This document shows positions 38,531 to 46,450 of a stretch of DNA of 64,000 nt, piece after piece; position 1 is the stretch's first letter, and each line of letters starts with the position of its first letter. The notes under the pieces were generated by a model. That model saw nothing but the letters and a program-made list of their open reading frames with translations, searched no databases and was not told the DNA's origin. The position numbers and the translations under genes are program-made. The DNA lies in IMG/VR virus record IMGVR_UViG_3300044490_000250, positions 1 through 64,000 of that record; one strand, given 5' to 3'. The DNA is from a virus.

Positions 38531-41382
38531 GGCGTCAAGTCTCCGATGTAGATGCCGGTCAGTGTGGTGGTCGACGACTTCACCAACGGCGACCCCTGGT
38601 GGCGCACCTTGACGATACGCCATTTCGTGTGGTTCAGGTCTTGGCGCTCCCCTCCGTGAATCGCGAAGACGTGCGTCTTCTTCGCGATCGGCAGCAAGGG
38701 GACCTTGACCTCTATGTAGCGCGGTAGCGTGGTGTGTCGGTAGAACAGCTGGTAGATCACCCTCATCGCGGTGTCGTAGTCCACGATCCAGCTGCGCTGA
38801 TACTCCAGCTCCCGGTACGCCGCTTCCGGGTTCAAGCGATCCGCCTGCGGCAGCTCCGCCGCCAGGGCGATCTGGTCTGGCGCGCCCTTAACCCGGGAGC
38901 GGGGCCCCTTGACCACGATGCGCTCGTAGTAATCCTGCAGCGGGCTCTGTCGGACAGGGAAGGTGTCCAGGATGTACTGCCGGGTGCCCTCCCCTTCCAT
39001 GCTGCTGTGCCGCTCCTCAGCACGGGTGTGCAAGTGGTAGTCTACCCCGTCCGTGGCGTCCCCACTCCGCGCCTTGTCGTAGGCCAGACAGCCAACCGAC
39101 CCAGGCCCCGACAGGTGGTCCCAGTAGTAGTCGGTGCCGTCGCTGAGCGGGCTGCGCTTCTGGTGGCACCACCGGCAGCCCGTGTGCACCCGCGGCAGCG
39201 CCTCGTGGCTGGCGCTGTCGCTGTGCTCCACCCACAAGTCGGCGTCAGCGGCGTAGGCGAGCACTTCCTGCAACGCGAGCATCCAGCTTCGGCCGGCCTC
39301 CGGTTCCCACAGCGGCCGCGTCAACCCCTTCGGCAGACGCCCCGGCCCCCACGGGACTCCCGGTCCAGGCGGGGGAATGCTGCCATCGGTGCCTCGGTAG
39401 AGGTCCTCCAGCGTCCCGGTGTACTGCGCCTCAACGAACCCCGCGCTGCTGAGCATGTACTCCACGTAGCTCCGCACTTCCCAGCTGTCCCCCGGCACGA
39501 TCAAGCGCCCGTCAATGGTGCCATCCAGCAGCCTAGCCACGTCAGTGATGAGGTCAGCGGTGATCCTGGTGCCGTCGTCGCGGGACTCCGGCAACGTCGC
39601 CATGCCCTTGAAGACCGTCTCCTCCTCCAGCTCGTCCCCGTCGTCGTTGGTGTTCCAGACGCGCAGAGTCACCCGGCGGTCGTCCTGCCCCTGCATCCAC
39701 TCCGCCAAGCTCTCGTTGCGCCACGCCGGAACGCCTGTCTCGACCCGCCCCTCCAGCTCGATCCCGCCTTTGTCTGACGGCTCACCGATCTCTGAAGTGA
39801 CCTCCCAGCTACGAAGCTGCTGGTTGTCGATCGTCGTGTCCTGGGTGGGCGGGGCGGGCACCGTCAGCGCCGCCGGAACCTCCTGCCATATCTCAAACCA
39901 GTGGAGTAGAGGCGTCGTGGAGAAGTCCACGTGCACGTCCGTGCCGCACAGGCCGTCGCTGTTGTACTTGGTCGCGTCCGAGTCAGGGAACGTCGTGAGC
40001 ATCCACGACGCGCTCGGCATGGTGAAGATCGAACGGTGCATCGCGGTGGCCAAGTCCAGCACCGGGACCATGTACCGCTCTGCGCTCGTCAGCGGCACTT
40101 GATGCAGCAGCCCATCGGTGTCGTTCTCCTGGCACGCAGCCACCAAACGGATGGTCGCGTCCAACAAGTTGTTGTCGGGCCACTCCGCTGAGTACGCCAC
40201 CTGCACGTCCCCCGCCGCGTACCAGTCGTGCGGAGTGCGTGTGACGGGCCCCTGCATCCGCGCCGGCCGCAGCCACGCGTCGCCGTTCACGAAGAACCGA
40301 CCCGTGGCGGGGGCCAAGGGGAACAGCTGGAAGCCCCACCTTCCGACGTTGCTCGCAAACGAGATCGGCGCCGATGGCACCCAGAACGGCGTCCCCTGGG
40401 GCCACTCCGCGCTGGGCGTCAGCCGCCCATCCGTGTTGCTGGCGGGCCGCTCCCAGTACATGAGATCGGTACCGCTACCGCTCGTGCTGATCGCCACTCC
40501 GTAGGTCGTCGTGTACACCGTCGCCGCTTGCCACGTCTGGGCCTTCGTCTGCACTGGGTTGTTCTTGTGGATGCTGCCGCCCTTGATCTCCTGCAGCGCC
40601 ACCCACGACCAGTCGCCCCCCGGGTTCTGCCAGTTCTGGAAGACGTGGATGCGGCCGCTGGCCATGATGCGAATGCACATGCACCCGCCGTAGATAATGT
40701 CGATCGACGGCACGTAGTCCCCCCGCAGCTTCCACGGCTCAGCGAAGAACACGCTGAAGCTGAACTGCGGGTTGGCCGGCAACGTAAAGCGACTGGAGAG
40801 CCCACTGAAGCCAGAGTTGTAGCCGCTCGTGCCCTCGTCGTACTCCCCCTCGCACCACGCACCGCTTCCGGCCGTCCACAGCAGCACCGGCCAGCCGCCC
40901 GGGGGGGCCGACACCACGTCTGTCCAGTACCGAGCGGAACCGCTTGAGCCGATCGGCAGGTACGAACGCAGGTCGAGCTGGTAGTCTACGCCGCCGTTGT
41001 CGATCCCCCACGGCACCCCCATGCTCACCGCCAGGGCGTTGATGGGGTCTTCCAGGTACTGCATCGAGAGCAGAGTGTCATTGGCGTTGGCTCCGATGAG
41101 CCCCAGGTACTGAGGATCGATGGGCCGCTGCACGTCGCTCTTCGCCCAACACTCGCTCGCCCGAATAGTGCTGAACCTCGGCCCCCACGGGAAGTAGGTA
41201 GCGATGTCCCCTTCCGTCATCCCAGCGTACTGGTAGCTGTCCAAGCCGCGGGCCAGTTGCTCGGCGGTCCACACCACCGACCACGGCCGATGTCCGTAGC
41301 CGTTGCCGTCCGCCAGCCGATCGCCAAAGTAGCCGGCGTTGTAGAACTTGAACAGCGCGTCGGTGGCTGTGCGTACATTCAT
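38527..41382 (-). CDS. Large tail/baseplate protein
   Basis: 951 residues from ATG at 41382. The N-terminal 500 residues are beta-rich and aromatic, with lectin-like segments (VFFAEPWKLRGDYVPSIDI, GRIHVFQNWQNPGGDWSW). The C-terminal 450 residues contain a tail-hub-like stretch (SEIGEPSDKGGIELEGRV, LITDVARLLDGTIDGRLIV, RIVVKGPRSRVKG) and one CxxC pair (CRWC). It may be a fusion of a surface-binding domain to a distal-tail/hub protein. Function is assigned by position and composition. Confidence 0.6.
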   Translation of the reverse strand: MNVRTATDALFKFYNAGYFGDRLADGNGYGHRPWSVVWTAEQLARGLDSYQYAGMTEGDIATYFPWGPRFSTIRASECWAKSDVQRPIDPQYLGLIGANANDTLLSMQYLEDPINALAVSMGVPWGIDNGGVDYQLDLRSYLPIGSSGSARYWTDVVSAPPGGWPVLLWTAGSGAWCEGEYDEGTSGYNSGFSGLSSRFTLPANPQFSFSVFFAEPWKLRGDYVPSIDIIYGGCMCIRIMASGRIHVFQNWQNPGGDWSWVALQEIKGGSIHKNNPVQTKAQTWQAATVYTTTYGVAISTSGSGTDLMYWERPASNTDGRLTPSAEWPQGTPFWVPSAPISFASNVGRWGFQLFPLAPATGRFFVNGDAWLRPARMQGPVTRTPHDWYAAGDVQVAYSAEWPDNNLLDATIRLVAACQENDTDGLLHQVPLTSAERYMVPVLDLATAMHRSIFTMPSASWMLTTFPDSDATKYNSDGLCGTDVHVDFSTTPLLHWFEIWQEVPAALTVPAPPTQDTTIDNQQLRSWEVTSEIGEPSDKGGIELEGRVETGVPAWRNESLAEWMQGQDDRRVTLRVWNTNDDGDELEEETVFKGMATLPESRDDGTRITADLITDVARLLDGTIDGRLIVPGDSWEVRSYVEYMLSSAGFVEAQYTGTLEDLYRGTDGSIPPPGPGVPWGPGRLPKGLTRPLWEPEAGRSWMLALQEVLAYAADADLWVEHSDSASHEALPRVHTGCRWCHQKRSPLSDGTDYYWDHLSGPGSVGCLAYDKARSGDATDGVDYHLHTRAEERHSSMEGEGTRQYILDTFPVRQSPLQDYYERIVVKGPRSRVKGAPDQIALAAELPQADRLNPEAAYRELEYQRSWIVDYDTAMRVIYQLFYRHTTLPRYIEVKVPLLPIAKKTHVFAIHGGERQDLNHTKWRIVKVRHQGSPLVKSSTTTLTGIYIGDLTP

Positions 41383-42338
41383 CGCTGCACCCACGTCTCC
41401 CCGAGATCGGTGCTGACCCACGTCTCCTCGCCGGTGTCAACGACGAGCGCGTTGCCGCTGTAGTCCAGCGAGGCTGAGTCCGCGGTGCAGACAACCTTCG
41501 TGTTCTCCCCATCCGAGAAAGGAACGGCGGCGCCGTTGATCTGGGCGTAGCGGGTCAGCACGATCTGCCCGTCACCGTCAGGCATGATGAAGTACCGGAG
41601 CAACCCGTCGTAGGCCATGCTTGGATTGGTACCCGGCATGTCGAAGCCTCCTCGCCAAGTATACCCAGTATCAGTGCTGTAGCGATAGTGAACTCCGTCG
41701 TCATCCTGCCACGTCAGCATTAGGTAATTACCGTGGCTGATTAGCGTCAGATGACTAGCCTCACCGCTCGGCGCCAGTTCGCCCCAAGGCCCCAACCAGT
41801 CCGGGCGGAAGATGTCACGGTACTGGATGCGGATGTCGGTGCTCTGGTCGGTGTCGAAGAGGGCTCTCCACATACCCCCGGCGTGGTCAATGTCGATCGC
41901 TGACGCCAGCCAGCGCAGGAGCACATCTGAGGCCCACGGTGAGTGTGCATGGTGTTCTACGATGCAGCCGGTGGATGAGCGCCAGGACGGACCGTCGTTC
42001 ACGACGCGCATTTCGAGCCCCGCCGTGTCCCCGTCTGCGGTTATGTCCGTTACGTCGGTGAACCAACGGACCGGGTCCCCAGGGTATTCGTCGTGCGTAG
42101 CCCAGCGCAGAAAGAACAGGTCCCCGGCAGCCGAGCCCGATGGTATGGTCGCCGTAAGGTTGACCGAACCCGACCCGTCTGCCGCCGTGGCCGTGACGGT
42201 AACGGTTACTCCGGTCCCGCTGTAGTCGGCGAGAAGCTCGATCTTGAGTTGCACCGGCCCGATGGTATCGCCGACGCGCGCTTCGGCGTCCGCGATGGAC
42301 TCGGAGTCGATGAAGTTTCCGTACCCGAAGAGCAGCAT
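41379..42338 (-). CDS. Tail protein with Asp-box (BNR-like) repeats
   Basis: 319 residues. Two Asp-box motifs, YSTDTGYTW and VSTDLGETW, are of the kind found in sialidase and other beta-propeller proteins, and further repeats appear between them (WQDDDGVHYRY). The N-terminal 100 residues are a separate beta domain. It is probably a sugar-binding part of the tail tip. It overlaps the next gene by four bases. Confidence 0.65.
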   Translation of the reverse strand: MLLFGYGNFIDSESIADAEARVGDTIGPVQLKIELLADYSGTGVTVTVTATAADGSGSVNLTATIPSGSAAGDLFFLRWATHDEYPGDPVRWFTDVTDITADGDTAGLEMRVVNDGPSWRSSTGCIVEHHAHSPWASDVLLRWLASAIDIDHAGGMWRALFDTDQSTDIRIQYRDIFRPDWLGPWGELAPSGEASHLTLISHGNYLMLTWQDDDGVHYRYSTDTGYTWRGGFDMPGTNPSMAYDGLLRYFIMPDGDGQIVLTRYAQINGAAVPFSDGENTKVVCTADSASLDYSGNALVVDTGEETWVSTDLGETWVQR

Positions 42339-42343
42339 GGCCC

Positions 42344-43357
42344 CTACTCGTACCAGCCCTCAAAGGAAGCGGAGCAGATGGCGTTGGCGGTTATAGAGTC
42401 CGATACCGCGCTGATCTTGATATCGGTCTTAGCCGGGCAGGCTATCGGTATATCGAACTCCACCTTGTTGGCCATGTCCTGCAATACGACAAGCGAGGTG
42501 ACCTGGAACACGCCAGCCAAGTACACGCCCTCATTCATGGTGGCCCGCAGTCTGAAGGTCGCCATACGGTTTCCCGCGGCGTTGCCGACGCCTTGGCCCC
42601 ATCCCGTGATAAAGAGCGTCTTCCCCGCCGGGACCGTCCAGACAGCCGAAAGCGCGTTGTTGTACCCCAGCGGGATGCGCGCGTACACCGGCGAGTCGTC
42701 CACTTCGCGCAGGTCGATGTTCCCCGCCGCAACCCCTCCCGACCCCACGGCCACGGCGTGCATGGACTGGACGCGGTAGATGTCCGTCGCGACGGTGGCG
42801 ACGGCGGTCGTGCCGTTGAGCGTTACCGTCTCCTCCTGCTCCTCCCACGAACCATCGAGATAGTGAATCTCGACCTGTTGCACTCCGGTACCCGCAGGCG
42901 ACCCGTCGTCATCGACCGATGAGGAAATGACCTCCATCTGCATCGCGGAAGGCGGGAAGACGTACTCGCCTCCGTAGGGCCAGAGGGTCTCGCTCGCGTC
43001 GTCAATGTCGGCGTTGTAGCCGACCTTGTGCAGCGGGTAGTGCCCGGAGACATCGCCTTCGGCAATCGCGTAGAGGTAGGGTGTCGCCACGACGCGCGGT
43101 CTGTTCGTGATGTGCTGGACGCCGTAGAGTGTCCCGCCGTCATCGACGAGCTTTACGCCACCGATGACGGCCGATCCCGTGACCAGCGCAGGCAGGCGAG
43201 TTACATCTACGTCGAGCCCATTGGTGGCGTCTCCGGCGATTGCCCCTTCTCCCTCTGCCGTCCCGTCTACGAGCTTGACCCTCTGGTAGTGGGTCGAGCC
43301 GACTTGGTCGGTAGCGATTACGGAACCAACCGCTGGTATAGTGACGTTGTCTGCCAC
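42344..43357 (-). CDS. Virion structural protein
   Basis: 337 residues from GTG at 43357, behind GAGGAGG; upstream sequence in the same frame is not coding. The opening ADNVTIPAVGSVIATDQV then VHYQ-like 'STHYQRVKLVDGTAEGE' is a block widely seen in phage structural proteins of unknown detailed role. The rest is beta-rich (LREVDDSPVYARIPLGYNN, VWTVPAGKTLFITGWGQG). It is likely a tail fibre or decoration component. Confidence 0.6.
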   Translation of the reverse strand: MADNVTIPAVGSVIATDQVGSTHYQRVKLVDGTAEGEGAIAGDATNGLDVDVTRLPALVTGSAVIGGVKLVDDGGTLYGVQHITNRPRVVATPYLYAIAEGDVSGHYPLHKVGYNADIDDASETLWPYGGEYVFPPSAMQMEVISSSVDDDGSPAGTGVQQVEIHYLDGSWEEQEETVTLNGTTAVATVATDIYRVQSMHAVAVGSGGVAAGNIDLREVDDSPVYARIPLGYNNALSAVWTVPAGKTLFITGWGQGVGNAAGNRMATFRLRATMNEGVYLAGVFQVTSLVVLQDMANKVEFDIPIACPAKTDIKISAVSDSITANAICSASFEGWYE

Positions 43358-43368
43358 GGAAAGCCTCC

Positions 43369-43731
43369 TCAGGAACCGTAGTAGTAGCCAAGCACAATGT
43401 GAGCCGCGACCCAGCGGGGCAGGCCGTCCTCCCACGGGTCTACGAGGTAGGCATCGGTCTCGTAGTATTCGGCGGGACGCGGCCAGCCGGTAACGAGGCG
43501 ATCGATGTGGCCGCCGGCAGTCGTGTTCTTGACGAGGCGAGTCGTCCAGTCCTCGACCGCCGCGAGGGTCTTGGTGAGGAAGTAAGTGCGACAATCGACT
43601 AGATACCCGTTCGCGGCACAGGGGATGCAGTACCCTCGCTGATAGGTGCCCGTATCCGGTTCGGTCCAGGCGGGGCCTCCACAAAATGGGCACTCCAGGG
43701 CGGTCATCGTCGTCGGATGCGGAGCACTCAC
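43369..43731 (-). CDS. Small zinc-ribbon protein
   Basis: 120 residues from GTG at 43731, which overlaps the HNH stop (GTGA) with AGGAG 9 bases upstream. CPFCGG and GYCIPCAANG form a Cys4 zinc ribbon (about residues 14-40 from this start). The C-terminal region is aromatic. It probably binds DNA or a protein partner, and its link to the adjacent HNH endonuclease may be functional. Confidence 0.55.
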   Translation of the reverse strand: MSAPHPTTMTALECPFCGGPAWTEPDTGTYQRGYCIPCAANGYLVDCRTYFLTKTLAAVEDWTTRLVKNTTAGGHIDRLVTGWPRPAEYYETDAYLVDPWEDGLPRWVAAHIVLGYYYGS

Positions 43732-44330
43732 GCCGCCTTCTCCTGAAGCCATGCGTCAACGCACAAGGCCTCTGTCTCCAGGGCCTCGCGCATAGCCTTC
43801 CCCGAGTTCGAGTGAAGCCAATAGTGCCCGCGCCCATCAGGGCATTTCCGACAGACGGCTATCCCGTTCCAGTCTGCGCTACGCAGATCAGGGCGATCCA
43901 TCCACGGGATACGATGGTGAACAGTAAGCCTACGGTCGTTGGACTCGTGCCGTTCTCCGCACAGGCCACAGCGGAAGTCATGTTGTTCCTTGACGCGCTG
44001 TCTCCATTCTCGCCCTTCAACGCGCCAGTACCAGAGAAGGTCCTCACGGTGCATTCCGCCCTTCCAGTTCGCAACCCGAGAACCGCGCAAGTGTACACTT
44101 TGCCATGCGTCATAGTGCTCCCGCGTGCAGAAGACATTGTGGTCTGTGCCCATAGACTTCGGCACCGTTCTCGCTTGTCCACACCAGGGGCACCGCACTA
44201 CAACGCGGTTTGCGGAGCGAAGGCACTCGCGTGAGCAGTGCACTCTCTCGCCATGCAGTTGCGAGGGGGGCTTGTCCACGACAATCCCGCAGTGATCGCA
44301 TGTCTTCACCCGTTCCTTCTTGGCAGACAC
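43728..44330 (-). CDS. HNH endonuclease (probably free-standing homing type)
   Basis: 200 residues from GTG. Two N-terminal Cys zinc fingers (CDHCG...CSREC and CPWCGQ...FCTREH) precede SRVANWKGG, a linker seen in phage HNH proteins, and a Cys4-HNH core: CGLCGE, LTVHHRIPW (catalytic His pair), WNGIAVCRKC. It lies between tail genes that carry no related function, as expected for an invading homing endonuclease. Start and stop overlap neighbours. Confidence 0.8.
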   Translation of the reverse strand: MSAKKERVKTCDHCGIVVDKPPSQLHGERVHCSRECLRSANRVVVRCPWCGQARTVPKSMGTDHNVFCTREHYDAWQSVHLRGSRVANWKGGMHREDLLWYWRVEGREWRQRVKEQHDFRCGLCGERHESNDRRLTVHHRIPWMDRPDLRSADWNGIAVCRKCPDGRGHYWLHSNSGKAMREALETEALCVDAWLQEKAA

Positions 44331-44333
44331 TTT

Positions 44334-46124
44334 TCACTCCTCGTCGGCTGTCGCTGACGCCGAACGGATTTCCAGCGGGACGAACCTACCTGTCTCGATG
44401 CCAACGCGCGCCGCCTCGCGCAGGTTGTCCACGGTCACTAGGTCCCCGCGCGAGGCCTCGACAACGTTGCCCACGATCTTGCCGCCGACTGCCCCGTAGA
44501 CCGGACGCCCCTCGGTCAGGTTCTCCCACCAGGACGGAGAGGCCGGAGTCCACGGAGGGTCCGCGACCGGCCACATTTCCCAGCCGGACGAAATGAGCGT
44601 GTCGTCCATGTCGTACAGGCTGTAGGACTGCAGGGCCGAGGCAGGAATGGTCGTCCCCGAGAGATCAAGCACCGTATGCGGCAGCGGCTCGCTCACGTAC
44701 CCGTTCCCGAGGCTTGCATCTGCGAACTGGTACTGGTCCCCGCTGGACTCGTTCTGCATGTACGCGGGAGGCCCGCCGAGTTCTAGGTTCGGGTGAACCC
44801 CAGCGTTCCCCCACGGCAGCAGTCCCTCTGTGTAGGCGGGCTGGGGCGACCACGTCGCCGACCGGCAGACTCCAATCCGGAAGGTAATCTGCGGGTCCCA
44901 CACTTCTCCCGCGCTGAGGACCTGCGTTGTGACCGCGCACCCTCGGTCGTCGATAATCCGAATCTGCGTGACGCCGCCCGTCATCGAGACGGTGACCTCT
45001 CCGTTAGCGTCGGTAGTCCCGGCCTGCTCCCAGACGGAGGGGGTGCCGCGACGCTTCCAGACCGCCGCCCCGACCGCGCGGTCAGCCGAGCCATCCAGGT
45101 AGGCCCGCACGAGGATTACGCTGTCTGCGCTATGGTCTACCCAGGAGCCCAGCGCGACGGTTCCGGTCCCGCCGTTTGCGGCCAGCGTGGTAGACCCGCG
45201 CGGAACCTCCTTGGTCGTGTCAGTCGGGTGAAATGCGGCAACCGCGTACTCGCCCGGCGGCAGGCCAGTCAGCGTGCGCGACCCGCCAATCGGGATGGTA
45301 TGGGCCGCCCTCCGTTGTGCGCCCTCCCAGTAGGCGATGATCTGAGCCCCGACCGGGCCGGTTACGGTCAGCTCGCAGGAGGCCACGTTCAGCGTCGTGC
45401 TCGCTCCCTCGCTCACAGGCGCGGACTCCTGCAGGTACCAGACCTCTACCTCGGTTAGCAACCGTTCGGCATCCGGGCAGTCAGTCCAGCCGTCCGTCTC
45501 TGTTGACCTGTAGCCAAGCGCCCCGAACCCGCGCGGCACGATGATCGGCTGCAGTGTGCCAGTTGTCACATCCCACAGGACCCCGTCCACGTCCGTCTGG
45601 AAGCGCCCGGTCGCCGCGCCCCACGTCGCCCCCGCCTTGCTCGGGTACGCGGGCTGCCACCACGCATCGTGCGCCCCATCGGAGGTTGAGTAGGTGAACA
45701 CGAGATCGGCATACACGCCCGCCTCCAGCACCCCGCCCTTCTTGATCGTGATTTCCCCGGGAGCCCAACCCATTGTGAAGACCCCCGAGTCCTCGGCGGC
45801 GTACTCGGAGGCCTCGGCCCAGGTCCCCGCGACTCCGACAACCGACCGGCCCCAGCCCCACGGGGCCGGTCCGTCATCAAGGACGAGGCAGAACAGCGCA
45901 GGGTCGGCATCCTGCTGTAGGACGCCGACCCTGAACACAGCGTCTGATGCCGCAACGAGTGGGTAGTCGGTACCGTCAACCGTCGCCTTCAGGGCACGGA
46001 AGCTGAACGTGTTGCCGGCGTAGGTGACGGTGCCCCGCCCGTCCTCGTCGGTCGTGTTGGTGACGGCGCGGATGGTCCCGGCGGCGTCTGCGAAGTTGAG
46101 TTGATCCCCGATGTTGAGAGGCAT
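44334..46124 (-). CDS. Tail fibre-like protein with Ig/carboxypeptidase-regulatory domains
   Basis: 596 residues. The segment SRTLTGLPPGEYAVAAFHPTD (about 285-305) is a carboxypeptidase-regulatory-like domain, and VSMTGGVTQIRIIDDRGCAV another beta domain. The N-terminal 200 residues are beta-rich with many aromatic residues. It probably forms a fibre or baseplate component. Its ATG has a GAGAGG site and lies inside another open frame (see 45989-46396). Confidence 0.55.
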   Translation of the reverse strand: MPLNIGDQLNFADAAGTIRAVTNTTDEDGRGTVTYAGNTFSFRALKATVDGTDYPLVAASDAVFRVGVLQQDADPALFCLVLDDGPAPWGWGRSVVGVAGTWAEASEYAAEDSGVFTMGWAPGEITIKKGGVLEAGVYADLVFTYSTSDGAHDAWWQPAYPSKAGATWGAATGRFQTDVDGVLWDVTTGTLQPIIVPRGFGALGYRSTETDGWTDCPDAERLLTEVEVWYLQESAPVSEGASTTLNVASCELTVTGPVGAQIIAYWEGAQRRAAHTIPIGGSRTLTGLPPGEYAVAAFHPTDTTKEVPRGSTTLAANGGTGTVALGSWVDHSADSVILVRAYLDGSADRAVGAAVWKRRGTPSVWEQAGTTDANGEVTVSMTGGVTQIRIIDDRGCAVTTQVLSAGEVWDPQITFRIGVCRSATWSPQPAYTEGLLPWGNAGVHPNLELGGPPAYMQNESSGDQYQFADASLGNGYVSEPLPHTVLDLSGTTIPASALQSYSLYDMDDTLISSGWEMWPVADPPWTPASPSWWENLTEGRPVYGAVGGKIVGNVVEASRGDLVTVDNLREAARVGIETGRFVPLEIRSASATADEE

Positions 46125-46396
46125 CCTCTCATGTCCTCCCCGCTAGCCGCTCTCAGTGCGGCATCGCGGCGCGCTACATCGAAATGCTCACGACTCAGAC
46201 GGTGAACGCACTCCACGTGGACTCGAAGAGGTTCCTCGGCGCTGCTGCGATAGCCCCCGCACAAAGCGCATTGAATGTCCACCGCGGCCGTTGCATCCCG
46301 CTCCGCATTCCACGTCCCCACCAACACACCCGTCAGGAACAACACCCCGAACCACACCACATTGACCCGTACATACAACGGCTGGCCGCGACACAT
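45989..46396 (-). CDS. Possible small membrane/zinc protein overlapping the next gene
   Basis: 135 residues from ATG at 46396, behind AGGAGGT. It has one membrane helix (VVWFGVLFLTGVLVGTW, residues about 11-30) and CALCGG...HVECVH, a possible zinc site. The last 45 residues overlap the start of the downstream gene by 136 bases in another frame and look like shadow coding. The first 90 residues probably form the real gene, perhaps with a different end or frameshift. Confidence 0.45.
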   Translation of the reverse strand: MCRGQPLYVRVNVVWFGVLFLTGVLVGTWNAERDATAAVDIQCALCGGYRSSAEEPLRVHVECVHRLSREHFDVARRDAALRAASGEDMRGCLSTSGINSTSQTPPGPSAPSPTRPTRTGGAPSPTPATRSASVP

Positions 46397-46417
46397 GAGA
46401 GCCACCTCCTACTCGAC

Positions 46418-46446
46418 AGTATACCAGAAGCCGGCCCTCACTGCAA
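46418..46446 (-). promoter_or_regulatory. Extended -10 promoter after the tape measure gene
   Basis: On the - strand: TTGCAG (46446-46441), 17-base spacer, then TGG followed by TATACT (46423-46418). The extended -10 compensates for the weak -35. It would start tail-tip gene transcription. Confidence 0.55.
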
Positions 46447-46450
46447 GCGG

